Positions 48,056 through 55,745 of a stretch of 64,000 nt of DNA are shown here, in pieces; the stretch's first letter is position 1; each line of letters opens with the position of its first letter. The notes below the pieces were generated by a model. That model had not been told where the DNA came from. It saw only the letters and a list, made by a program, of their open reading frames with translations, and did no database searches. The stretch is from Clostridiales bacterium (GTDB lineage Bacteria > Bacillota > Clostridia > Christensenellales > Aristaeellaceae), in assembly GCA_004557905.1 (NCBI GenBank), contig SFFH01000037.1:57547-121546 (forward strand), given 5' to 3'. The position numbers and the translations under genes are program-made.

Positions 48056-48110
48056 CGTCAATGCAGCTTGAAACAGGCGTGAATTGAGATCGTACAATGG
48101 GAGACAACCG

Positions 48111-48731
48111 ATGAAGAAGGACTGGAATGCGCGGCTGCTGGAAATCAGCCAGACCGACCGCGAGATCTGGGAGACGGGGCGCGCGTTTGCGGGCATCGAC
48201 GAGGCGGGCCGCGGCCCGCTGTGCGGCCCGGTGGCGGCGGCGTGTGTGGTCATGCCCAAAGAGCCGCTGCTTTTGTACGTCGACGACAGCAAGAAGCTGA
48301 CGGAGAAGCGACGCGAAGCGCTCTACGAGCAGATTTTGAAGACCGCCGTGTACGCGAAGGTGATCCTCGCCTCGCCGGAGGAGATCGACCGGGTGAATAT
48401 CCTGAACGCGACGAAGAACGCCATGGCGCTGGCCGCGAAGGATGCGCCGTGCGACCTGTTCCTGGTGGACGCGATCGACCGGCTCGACGTGGCGGGCGAG
48501 GTACGCGGCATTGTCCACGGCGACGCGCTGTGCTACTCGATTGCGGCGGCGTCCATTCTGGCGAAGGTGACGCGTGACCGGCTGATGCGCGAGCTGGACG
48601 AGCAGTACCCGCAGTACGGCTTTGCGAAGAACAAGGGCTACGGCACGGCGCAGCACATCGCGGCGCTGAAGGAATACGGCCCGTGCCCGGCGCACAGACG
48701 CTCGTTCATCGGGCATTTTGTGCAGGTGTAA
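48111..48731 (+). CDS. rnhB: Ribonuclease HII
   Basis: This 206-residue enzyme cuts the RNA strand of RNA-DNA hybrids and removes single ribonucleotides. The acidic active site is visible as Asp30-Glu31 in GIDEAGRGPLCGPVAAA, a third Asp in LFLVDAIDRLD, and the fourth in AAASILAKVTRDRLM. The end GYGTAQHIAALKEYGPCPAHRRSF is diagnostic. I chose ATG 48111, with GGGAGA 6 bases upstream, because an upstream extension matches only repeat DNA. A composite repeat in reverse orientation separates it from yraN. Confidence 0.95.
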   Translation: MKKDWNARLLEISQTDREIWETGRAFAGIDEAGRGPLCGPVAAACVVMPKEPLLLYVDDSKKLTEKRREALYEQILKTAVYAKVILASPEEIDRVNILNATKNAMALAAKDAPCDLFLVDAIDRLDVAGEVRGIVHGDALCYSIAAASILAKVTRDRLMRELDEQYPQYGFAKNKGYGTAQHIAALKEYGPCPAHRRSFIGHFVQV

Positions 48732-48769
48732 GGCGGTTGCCGCAGATTCATGCTTTGCGAATCAGCCCC

Positions 48770-48899
48770 GTCTCAATCGTAGGATGCTTCGCATCCTGCT
48801 CTGAGACTGCATTTTTCTTTGATTATGGGATACGCTGGGGCCGCAGGCCCCAGACCCCGCCTGGGGATGCTATCCCCAGACCCCTTCTTCGCTTCGCGC
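48770..48899 (-). repeat. Composite hairpin repeat, copy A6+B2, reverse orientation
   Basis: Read on the minus strand, element A (48899-48832) has CGCGAAGCG, stem CTGGGGAT/ATCCCCAG and stem CTGGGGCC/GGCCCCAG. After 24 bases element B (48807-48770) follows, with outer stem GTCTCA/TGAGAC and inner stem AGGATGC/GCATCCT. The order A then B is kept even though the whole unit is inverted. It lies between rnhB and yraN. Confidence 0.75.
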
Positions 48900-48931
48900 G
48901 GTGAAAAGTGATTTGAACAGGAGGCCGGCAT

Positions 48932-49192
48932 ATGCAGAAGACGACGGGCAAGCTCGGCGAGGACGGTGCCGTGATCGTCTTTATCGAGGTGAAGACGCGC
49001 ACGGGCGGCTTCGCGCCGGGGCGCGCGGCGGTGACGCCCGCCAAGCAAAAGCGCATCTGCAAGGGTGCGGTGTACTATATGATGCGAAACGGCCTGATGA
49101 ATCGACAGGCACGGTTTGATGTGATCGAGATTCAGGGGACGCGCGTGACGCACATCGAAAACGCGTTCCCGTATCAGGGGCCGGCGTTTTGA
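48932..49192 (+). CDS. yraN: YraN/UPF0102-family protein with its central segment missing
   Basis: The 86-residue product starts at an ATG 6 bases after GGAGG. It starts KTTGKLGED and continues GAVIVFIEVKTRTGGFAPGR and AAVTPAKQKRICKGAVYYMM. The last two stretches are the conserved nuclease-like core of the UPF0102 family, holding Glu and Lys of the ExK motif. Normal family members are about 115-125 residues and have a segment of about 30 residues (starting 'LAARYLE', ending 'GEIDLIA') between GE and DG. Here those residues are absent without a frameshift. The conserved Asp of GEID, part of the PD-(D/E)xK site, is therefore lost. The gene is either inactive or mis-assembled. Confidence 0.8.
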   Translation: MQKTTGKLGEDGAVIVFIEVKTRTGGFAPGRAAVTPAKQKRICKGAVYYMMRNGLMNRQARFDVIEIQGTRVTHIENAFPYQGPAF

Positions 49193-49222
49193 CGCGGCCT
49201 GTTCAGGACGGAGGCGTCAGAA

Positions 49223-52200
49223 ATGAAAAAGAAAACGAAATGGAGCATCATGGCGGCGGCGCTGGCCCTTGTGCTGGCGGCGTGCGCCGTGGTGTTTTTG
49301 GCGCAGAAGGAGCGGGAGCAGCCGGTCAAGCCGGGCAACCTGCTGGAGAACGGGGACTTTTCCGCCGTGACCGACGGCATGCCCGATCACTGGAACACGG
49401 GCATGTGGGTGACCAGCGCCGGCGCGTCGTATCTGGAGGCGGCGACGGCGGCGGACGGAACGACGGCGGCGTTGGTGGAAAACGTCGCGGCGAACGACGC
49501 GCGCTTTGAGCAGACTGTGTCCGTACGCGGGAACGCCACCTACCGGCTGACCGCGCGCGTGATGGCGGAGGGCTGCGACACCGAGGAGCTGGGCGCGAAC
49601 GTGTCCTTCCTGGGCGTCTACGGCACGAGCGAGGACGTGCACGACACGGACGGCGCGTGGCAGACGCTGACGCTCTACGCGCACACGGGCAAGGGGCAAA
49701 AGGAGGCGACGGTCTGCGTGCGCCTGGGCGGCTACGGCTCCGAGGCGACGGGCCGCGCGTGGTTCACCGACGTGTGCCTGGAGCAGGTGGAGGAGGCGCC
49801 GGTGGGCGCGTTCGTGCTCGACCTGTCCACGCCCGAGCCGCAGAAGGAACCGGCGCTGACGGACGGCGGCAAGAGTGCGGTGATCCCCGGCCTGCTGGCC
49901 GTCGCGGCGACGTACCTGATCGCGGCGTTTGTGCTTGCACGCACGCTGCTCGCCGGCGGGCGGATGGACGGCCGCAGGGGATTTGCGGCGCTGGCGGGGC
50001 TGCTGCTGGCGGCGCTGCTTCTGCGCGTGGCGCTGTCCGCCTGCGTGGCAGGATACGGCGTGGACATGGGCTGCTTTGGCGCGTGGGCCTCGCGGATGGC
50101 CGCCGTCGGCCCGGCGAACTTCTATGAGGAGGGCTACTTCTGCGACTACCCGCCGGCGTACATGCTGGTGCTGGGCGCGCTGGGCGGCCTTGCGAACCTT
50201 TTTGGCCTCTCCTTTGGCACGATGGGCGGCGAGATGCTGCTCAAGACCGTGCCCGTCTTCTGCGACATCCTGCTGGCGCTGGCCGTGTTCTTGGCGACGG
50301 ACCGCGTCGTGGGCAGAAGACCCGCGCTGGGCATGGCGGCGCTGATGGCGCTGAATCCTGCGTACATCATCACGGGCGCGTGCTGGGGACAGATCGACTC
50401 GGTGCTCGCCGTGCTGCTGGTCGCGCTGCTGCTGCTGGCGCGCCGGGGCAAGTGGCAGGCGGCGATTCCCGTGTTCGCGCTGGCCGTGCTGGCCAAGCCG
50501 CAGGCGGGTCTGCTGGTGCCGCTGGGCCTGGCGGCGCTCGCGCGCGACCTGGTGAAGGACAAGGCCTCGCGAAAACCCATCGCGCTGGGTCTGCTGGGCG
50601 GCGTGCTGGTGACGGCGGTGATCGTGCTGCCGTTCTCGGCGAATCAGTCCTCGCCGCTGTGGATCGTGGATAAATATGTAGAGACGCTCTCCAGCTACGC
50701 CTATGCGACGCTCTCCACCGGCAACCTGATGTTCCTGCTGGGCGGCAACTGGACGCCCAACGATCAGGCCGTGCTGGGCCCCATCACCTACGGACAGCTG
50801 GGCATGGCGCTGATGGTGCTCTCCTTTGCCTTCGGCATCGTCGTGTACCTGCGCGGAACGGGCAGAAAACGGCTGCTTCTGGCCAGCGCCGCGACGATGC
50901 AGCTGGTGTTCGTGCTGGGCAGCAAGATGCACGAGCGCTACATCCTGCCCGCGCTGGCGCTGCTGCTGCTCGCCTTCGTGGAGACGGGCGACGTGCGCCT
51001 GCTGGCGTCCGCCGTGCTGGCGAGCGCGGCGGCGGCGGTGAACATCGGCGCGGTGCTGGCGTTTGAGCACCTGATCGCGCCGAACCTCTGGCTGGGCTAC
51101 GTCATCGGCGCTCTGCAGCTGCTGGCCGCGGGCCTGACGGTCTGGGCGGCGGTTTGCCTGTCCCTGGGCCGCGCGCCCATGCGCCAGCCCGCGCGCAGGG
51201 CGCGTCCGGTAAGCGACGCGCACGGCGAGGCGGCAGGCGGCGGGGAGGGCTTGCCCTCCGCAGCGGAAATGCGTATGCGTGAGGAGCTGCTGCACGCCAA
51301 GGATTACAGGCTGCACCTGACGAAAAAGGATGCGCTGATCATGCTCGTGCTGACGCTGGTTTACGGCGTGGTCGGCTTCTGGGGCCTGGGCGCGACGAAG
51401 GCGCCGCAGGATGGCTACACCTCCACGGCGGCGGGCGAAACCGTGGTCATCGACCTGGGCGCGCGGTACGAGGATTTCCACATTTACTATTATGGCGGCG
51501 TGTCGAGCACGGCGTTCTCCGTGGCGACCAGCGACGACGGCGTGACCTACACCGAGGAGACCGGCGCGTACTTTGACATCGGCGAGTGCTACAAGTGGCT
51601 GGCGATGCGCCAGCCGGTCTACGACGCCGACGGCTCGGTGTCCTCCGTGACCGGCGGTATGCTGTCCTTCTCCGGCCGGTACATCCGCCTGACGTTTGAC
51701 GGCGCGGCATCGAGCCTGTGGGAGGTGGCGGCGGTCGACGGAAGCGGCGAGGTGATTCCGCCCGTCGGCGCGAGCAGTGCCGGCGGCGTGGAGGGCCGCA
51801 TGAGCGACCCGAACAGCCTGATCGACGAGCAGGACACCGTGCCGGACAAGCCGAGTTACTACAACAGCATGTACTTTGACGAGATCTACCACGCGCGCAC
51901 GGGCTACGAGCACGCGCATGGGCAGTACACCTACGAGACGACGCACCCGCCGCTGGGCAAGGTGTTCATGAGCTGGTGCATCCGCCTGATGGGCATGACG
52001 CCGTTTGCCTGGCGCTTTGCCGGCGCGCTGTGCGGCGTGCTGATGGTGCCGGCGATCTACCTGCTGGCCAAAACGCTGCTGGGCTCCACGCTGTGGGCGG
52101 GTTTGTGCGCGCTGCTGCTCTCCGCCGACTGCATGCACTTTACGCAGACGCGCATCGCGACGATCGACTCCTTCCCGGTGCTGTTCATGATGCTGATGTT

Positions 52201-53167
52201 CCTGTTCATGGCGCGCTGGATGAAGATGAGCTACTATCACCAGCGGCTGCGCGATACCTTCGTGCCGCTGGCGCTTTCCGGCGCGTTCATGGGCCTGGCA
52301 ATCGCCAGCAAGTGGATCGGCTGCTACGGCGCGGTCGGCCTGGCGGTGCTGTTTTTTAGCCGGTTCATCGGGCTCTGGCGGCAGGGATTGTACGCCGAAC
52401 GGCACCGCGATGAAGACCCGGCGTTCGTGCGCGCAGCGGACACGTTCAGGGACAAGGGCATCAAGACGATTCTGGCGTGCTTCGTGTTCTTCGTGTTTGT
52501 GCCGGTGGTCATCTACGTCCTCAGCTATATCCCGTATCTGCGCGCGTACGGCGAGATCAAGTGGAACCTGACGACCTTTGCGCGCATCTGGGACGCGCAG
52601 GTGCTGATGTTCGACTACCACAAGAACCTGGTGGCGGAGCACTACTTCGCCTCGCCCTGGTACGAGTGGCCGCTGATCGTCAAGCCCATGTGGTACTACA
52701 ACGCCGACTTCAAGGGCGCGGGCATGGCCTCCTCCATCCTGTCCTTCGGCAACCCGGCGGTGTGGTGGACGGGCCTTGCGGGCATCCTGTTCGTGCTGGG
52801 CTACAGCGTCTACCGCAATGCGCTGCCCGCGCTGCGCGTGCTCCCGGGCCGGGAGGACGAGGACGACCGCGCAATGCCGGTCATCGCGGTGGGCTTCCTG
52901 TCGGCGTATCTGCCGTGGGTGCTCGTCTCGCGCCTCACGTTCATCTACCACTACTTTGCCAGCGTGCCATGGATTATCATCGCTACGGCGCTGGGGCTTA
53001 AGTATCTGGCGCGCCATCACAGGCGCTTGGCCTATGCGCTGGCGGCTGTGCTGAGCATCGCGGCGATTGCGCTGTTCATCGGCTTCTATCCGCTGGCCTC
53101 CGGCGTCGAGGTGCCGCGCGCCTGGTGCGACGCGATGAACTGGTTCAAGGGCTGGATGTGGTACTGA
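49223..53167 (+). CDS. Giant membrane protein: two GT-C glycosyltransferase halves with two carbohydrate-binding-like domains
   Basis: The 1,314-residue product starts with a signal-anchor (residues 8-28). Residues about 38-195 look like a secreted jelly-roll (NLLENGDFSAVTDGMPDHW, as in CBM4/9-type lectins). Residues about 215-655 form a first multi-helix GT-C unit with YGVDMGCFGAWASRM, FCDYPPAYMLVLGAL, GACWGQIDSVLAVL and GSKMHERYILPAL. A loop (about 710-860) resembles a discoidin domain. Residues about 870-1314 are a protein-O-mannosyltransferase (GT39) unit with MYFDEIYHARTGYEH, YETTHPPLGKVF and RIATIDSFPVLFMM. It would use lipid-linked sugar on the outer face of the membrane. GGAGG precedes the ATG. 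It may follow yraN in one transcript (30-base gap). Confidence 0.82.
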   Translation: MKKKTKWSIMAAALALVLAACAVVFLAQKEREQPVKPGNLLENGDFSAVTDGMPDHWNTGMWVTSAGASYLEAATAADGTTAALVENVAANDARFEQTVSVRGNATYRLTARVMAEGCDTEELGANVSFLGVYGTSEDVHDTDGAWQTLTLYAHTGKGQKEATVCVRLGGYGSEATGRAWFTDVCLEQVEEAPVGAFVLDLSTPEPQKEPALTDGGKSAVIPGLLAVAATYLIAAFVLARTLLAGGRMDGRRGFAALAGLLLAALLLRVALSACVAGYGVDMGCFGAWASRMAAVGPANFYEEGYFCDYPPAYMLVLGALGGLANLFGLSFGTMGGEMLLKTVPVFCDILLALAVFLATDRVVGRRPALGMAALMALNPAYIITGACWGQIDSVLAVLLVALLLLARRGKWQAAIPVFALAVLAKPQAGLLVPLGLAALARDLVKDKASRKPIALGLLGGVLVTAVIVLPFSANQSSPLWIVDKYVETLSSYAYATLSTGNLMFLLGGNWTPNDQAVLGPITYGQLGMALMVLSFAFGIVVYLRGTGRKRLLLASAATMQLVFVLGSKMHERYILPALALLLLAFVETGDVRLLASAVLASAAAAVNIGAVLAFEHLIAPNLWLGYVIGALQLLAAGLTVWAAVCLSLGRAPMRQPARRARPVSDAHGEAAGGGEGLPSAAEMRMREELLHAKDYRLHLTKKDALIMLVLTLVYGVVGFWGLGATKAPQDGYTSTAAGETVVIDLGARYEDFHIYYYGGVSSTAFSVATSDDGVTYTEETGAYFDIGECYKWLAMRQPVYDADGSVSSVTGGMLSFSGRYIRLTFDGAASSLWEVAAVDGSGEVIPPVGASSAGGVEGRMSDPNSLIDEQDTVPDKPSYYNSMYFDEIYHARTGYEHAHGQYTYETTHPPLGKVFMSWCIRLMGMTPFAWRFAGALCGVLMVPAIYLLAKTLLGSTLWAGLCALLLSADCMHFTQTRIATIDSFPVLFMMLMFLFMARWMKMSYYHQRLRDTFVPLALSGAFMGLAIASKWIGCYGAVGLAVLFFSRFIGLWRQGLYAERHRDEDPAFVRAADTFRDKGIKTILACFVFFVFVPVVIYVLSYIPYLRAYGEIKWNLTTFARIWDAQVLMFDYHKNLVAEHYFASPWYEWPLIVKPMWYYNADFKGAGMASSILSFGNPAVWWTGLAGILFVLGYSVYRNALPALRVLPGREDEDDRAMPVIAVGFLSAYLPWVLVSRLTFIYHYFASVPWIIIATALGLKYLARHHRRLAYALAAVLSIAAIALFIGFYPLASGVEVPRAWCDAMNWFKGWMWY

Positions 53168-53182
53168 GCGCCGCGTATCCCC

Positions 53183-53335
53183 GCGCGAAGCGAAGAAGGG
53201 TCAAGGGGCGATGCCCCTTGCAGGGTTCAGGGGCGGCGCCCCTGAGCGGGTTTGGGCGGCAGCCCAACGTAACCTCAATAATCGCAGAGGAAAAGTAGTC
53301 TCAGAGCAGGCTGCGCAGCAGCCTACGATTGAGAC
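53183..53335 (+). repeat. Composite hairpin repeat, copy A7+B3, with an extra hairpin
   Basis: Element A (53183-53269) starts GCGCGAAGCG and has three hairpins here: CAAGGGGC/GCCCCTTG, CAGGGGC/GCCCCTG and TTGGGC/GCCCAA. Element B (53298-53335) follows after 28 bases, with outer stem GTCTCA/TGAGAC and inner stem AGGCTGC/GCAGCCT. It begins 15 bases after the giant glycosyltransferase stop. Confidence 0.75.
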
Positions 53336-53388
53336 GGGTTGGATTCACAAAGCATGTATTCAGCATAAAACTAAAAAGCAACCATAAG

Positions 53389-53434
53389 AAAAGCCGAAGA
53401 CCATCTGCCATGCAGGCGGAGATCTTCGGCTTTT
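53389..53434 (-). terminator. Terminator of the XRE regulator gene
   Basis: AAAAGCCGAAGA and TCTTCGGCTTTT form a 12-base perfect stem. The T-run on the minus strand follows the stop codon at once. The structure can also stop plus-strand transcription coming from the glycosyltransferase. Confidence 0.8.
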
Positions 53435-53660
53435 ATCTTTTGCGTTTTTCAAGCGGAATGGGGTCGTTCGTGAGGCCCGCGATGTAGTCAAGCGACACGT
53501 TGTAAAGCTCGGCCAGACGAATGGCGAGGGAAAAGGGGATTTCCCGCTTGCCCTGCTCATAGTTCGTGTAGGTGGTTTTGTGCATGCCCAGGATTTGAAC
53601 CAGCTGCTCCTGCGTCAGGTCCTTGTCCTCCCGCAGATCGCGCAGGCGGGGATAATACAT
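53433..53660 (-). CDS. Small XRE-family (Cro/CI-type) DNA-binding regulator
   Basis: The 75-residue protein consists almost only of a helix-turn-helix domain: MYYPRLRDLREDKDLTQEQL, VQILGMHKTTYTNYEQGKRE (HTH with recognition helix TTYTNYEQGK) and IPFSLAIRLAELYNVSLDYIAGLTND, ending in a basic tail EKRKR. AAGGAG lies 8 bases before the ATG at 53660. Upstream are two identical palindromic 18-mers that are probable binding sites, so autoregulation is likely. A peptide gene starts in the opposite direction. The pair resembles XRE plus DUF6809-type gene pairs in Clostridia, which is recalled family context. Confidence 0.85.
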   Translation of the reverse strand: MYYPRLRDLREDKDLTQEQLVQILGMHKTTYTNYEQGKREIPFSLAIRLAELYNVSLDYIAGLTNDPIPLEKRKR

Positions 53661-53687
53661 CAGCACCACTCCTTGTATCATGTTTCC

Positions 53688-53745
53688 TTGACAACGATAC
53701 AACGAATGATGTATGCTCTCTCCAAAAATACAACGAATGATGTAT
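53688..53745 (+). promoter_or_regulatory. Promoter with two identical XRE operators
   Basis: TTGACA (53688-53693), 18-base spacer and TATGCT (53712-53717). ATACAACGAATGATGTAT occurs twice, at 53697-53714 and 53728-53745. Each copy has dyad symmetry (ATACA...TGTAT). The first covers the promoter spacer and -10; the second lies just downstream of the start site. The 31-base period is about three helical turns, so two dimers could bind on the same face. Confidence 0.75.
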
Positions 53746-53761
53746 TCTGGAGAGGAAAAAC

Positions 53762-53827
53762 ATGATTCTGGAGGCGCTGGTTCACGGTATGATTCACCCG
53801 GAGGAGACATATCACCCGATGACGTGA
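53762..53827 (+). CDS. 21-codon peptide divergent from the XRE gene, probable truncated DUF6809-like remnant
   Basis: The ATG at 53762 has GGAGAGG 6 bases upstream and a good promoter. The peptide MILEALVHGMIHPEETYHPM plus one Thr resembles the N-terminus of DUF6809-type proteins as I remember them (a hydrophobic LEALYxG turn followed by xHPEE). These continue for 80-100 residues, whereas here a TGA follows. No continuation is visible in the other frames. It is either a broken gene or a functional short peptide under XRE control. The strong expression signals are the main support. Confidence 0.4.
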   Translation: MILEALVHGMIHPEETYHPMT

Positions 53828-53875
53828 GGGTGAACACTCAGGGCAAGCATTTGGCACACGGCCCGCTTTTGGATC

Positions 53876-53904
53876 TTTTCATCATTGACCTTTTGGAGTA
53901 TAAT
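53876..53904 (+). promoter_or_regulatory. Promoter of the SH3-domain protein gene
   Basis: TTTTCA (53876-53881), 17-base spacer, TATAAT (53899-53904), 53 bases before the ATG. Confidence 0.65.
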
Positions 53905-53956
53905 ATAATACGATAGATATATCCTAAAAGGATGCGTAACAGGGGGGAAAAACGCG

Positions 53957-54502
53957 ATGAAGAGAATCCTATGCCTGCTGATGTGCCTGACGCTGCTCTT
54001 TGGCGCGGCGGTGATGGCGCAGGCGAGCACGACGGCGGTTCAGGCCGGGGCGGATCAGCTGGAGGAGGAATCCCAGTTCCCGTTCCTGGCAGAGACGGAC
54101 GAGCTGGCGGTCAACGTGCGCAGCAGCACCAGCACCAAATCCGGCAAGGTCGGGCGGCTGGAGCGCGGCACGCTGCTGACGGTGCTCTCAGCGGAGATCA
54201 ACGGGCAGGGCGAGGTCTGGTACCGGGTGGAGCTTGCGGACGGCACGCAGGGCTATATCCGCAGCGATCTGCTGGTCAGGGCCGATGAGGCGGCGATTGA
54301 GGAAGCGGCTGCACAGGCTGAAAGGAAGACGACGAAATCGTCCGCATCGGGCTCGGGACAGTACATCGGCAACAAAAACACCAAAAAGTTCCACCGGACG
54401 AGCTGCCATACGCTGCCCAAGGAAAGCAACCGGGTCTACTTCAAGAGCAGGGACAAGGCGGTGTCCTCCGGCTATGCGCCCTGCAAAAACTGCAATCCGT
54501 AA
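53957..54502 (+). CDS. Secreted SH3-domain protein with a cysteine/histidine zinc-site-like C-terminus
   Basis: The 181-residue protein has a signal peptide (residues 1-24, ending AQA). Residues about 50-115 are a bacterial SH3 domain (LAVNVRSSTSTKSGKVGRLE, then YRVELADGTQGYIRSDLL). A low-complexity linker follows (AAAQAERKTTKSSASGSG). The last 42 residues read GNKNTKKFHRTSCHTLPKES and end SGYAPCKNCNP. This H-x4-C...C-x2-C pattern is the small domain often found at the end of secreted nucleases and competence-related proteins. It probably binds cell wall through SH3. GGGGGGAA precedes the ATG. It has its own promoter and terminator. Confidence 0.75.
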   Translation: MKRILCLLMCLTLLFGAAVMAQASTTAVQAGADQLEEESQFPFLAETDELAVNVRSSTSTKSGKVGRLERGTLLTVLSAEINGQGEVWYRVELADGTQGYIRSDLLVRADEAAIEEAAAQAERKTTKSSASGSGQYIGNKNTKKFHRTSCHTLPKESNRVYFKSRDKAVSSGYAPCKNCNP

Positions 54503-54507
54503 CCGAA

Positions 54508-54545
54508 CCGTCCCTCTGCCAGATGGCAGGCGGACGGCCTTTTTG
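54508..54545 (+). terminator. Terminator of the SH3-domain gene
   Basis: CCGTCC...GGACGG encloses CTGCC/GGCAG, followed by CCTTTTTG. It starts 6 bases after the stop codon. Confidence 0.75.
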
Positions 54546-54620
54546 CGTATGAGAAACTGCGCAGAATTGTTGCTGCAGGCAAGCGGGAGTGGGCACGGCC
54601 CGCCGATTTGCTTTTATTCC

Positions 54621-54649
54621 TTTTCATCAGGGGTTCTTTGTGCTATAAT
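54621..54649 (+). promoter_or_regulatory. Promoter of the polysaccharide gene cluster
   Basis: TTTTCA (54621-54626), 17-base spacer and TATAAT (54644-54649) with extended TGC. It lies 71 bases before the first GT2 gene. Confidence 0.65.
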
Positions 54650-54719
54650 AAACTGATTCATTGCAATCCTTTGCCCTGATCGCCCTGTACAGAGTCTGAT
54701 GAAGTTGGGAGTAAGAAGC

Positions 54720-55745
54720 ATGCAGCTGCCGTTCATTTCTGTCATTCTGCCCGTGCGCAACGAGGAAAAATACATCGCCGCCTGTGTGGACTCGATCTTT
54801 TCGCAGGATTACCCTGCGGAGCTGATGGAGGTCATCTTTGTCGATGGCCGCAGCGAGGACCGCACCGTCGCGATGCTGCGCGAGATGCAGAAAGTCCATC
54901 CGCAGATCGTGGTGCTCGATAACCCCAACCGCACGGTGCCGTACGCGATGAACATCGGCATCCGCGAAAGCCGGGCGGAGGTGATCGTGCGCCTGGACGC
55001 GCATGCGGAGTACCCGCCGGACTACATCCGCTTGTCCGTGGAGACGCTGCTCACGAAGGACTGCGACAACGCGGGCGGCGTGTTTGAAACGCGCGGCCGG
55101 GGCTTTATGGGCGAGGCGATCGCGGAGATGCTCAAGACGCCGCTGGGCGTGGGCAACGCGACCTACCGCCTGACGCAGGAGGACGGCTACGTCGACACGG
55201 TGCCGTTCGGCTGCTGGAAGAAGGAGCTGTTTGACCGCATCGGCGGCTTTGACGAGCGCATGACCCGTAACCAGGACAACGAGCTCAACCACCGCATCCG
55301 CAAAAACGGCGGCAAGGTGTACCTCAACCACAACATCCGCGTGCTGTACTACTGCCGCGACACGCTGCGCGGCATCATGAAGATGGGCTACATGAACGGC
55401 AAGTGGGGCGTGATCACCATGACGCTGGTGCCGGGCTCCATGGGCGTGCGTCACTTTGTGCCGCTGGCGTTCGTCGCCTCGACGATCGGATTGGTGCTGC
55501 TGACGCTGCTGACGCGCAGCGGGCTCTTCGGCGGGCTGCTGGCGCTGGAGTGGGGCGCGTACCTGCTGCTCGATTTCTTCTATGCCTACACCATCGCCAA
55601 GGAGAAGGGCGTCAAATTCTTCCCGGTCGAGGTGATTCTCTATCCGGCGTTCCACTTCGCCTACGGCTTCGGTTCGCTGGTGGGCATCGCCAATCTGCCG
55701 AAATTCCTCAGGGCTGAGCGGGAAAAGAAGGAGAAGCGGGCATGA
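54720..55745 (+). CDS. GT2 glycosyltransferase, ExoA-like, with C-terminal membrane helices
   Basis: The 341-residue enzyme starts at ATG 54720, with GGGAG 9 bases upstream. The GT-A domain begins LPFISVILPVRNEEKYIAAC and has VIFVDGRSEDRT, a VRLDAHAEYPPDYI DxD-like site, GVFETRGRGF, and GCWKKELFDRIGGFDERM followed by NQDNELNHRI, which contains the ED/QxxRW-equivalent. Two to three membrane helices near the end suggest transfer to an undecaprenyl-linked acceptor at the inner membrane face. It overlaps the next transferase gene by 4 bases (ATGA). The sugar is unknown. Confidence 0.87.
   Translation: MQLPFISVILPVRNEEKYIAACVDSIFSQDYPAELMEVIFVDGRSEDRTVAMLREMQKVHPQIVVLDNPNRTVPYAMNIGIRESRAEVIVRLDAHAEYPPDYIRLSVETLLTKDCDNAGGVFETRGRGFMGEAIAEMLKTPLGVGNATYRLTQEDGYVDTVPFGCWKKELFDRIGGFDERMTRNQDNELNHRIRKNGGKVYLNHNIRVLYYCRDTLRGIMKMGYMNGKWGVITMTLVPGSMGVRHFVPLAFVASTIGLVLLTLLTRSGLFGGLLALEWGAYLLLDFFYAYTIAKEKGVKFFPVEVILYPAFHFAYGFGSLVGIANLPKFLRAEREKKEKRA

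Noticed and set aside
47897..48082. Small open frame through repeat A5
   Set aside because: Its codons are mostly repeat DNA and the rbgA 3' end; there is no start signal.
49217..53020. A 1,267-codon minus-strand open frame under the giant glycosyltransferase
   Set aside because: It is rich in Arg, His and Gln with no recognisable domain, a codon-bias shadow.
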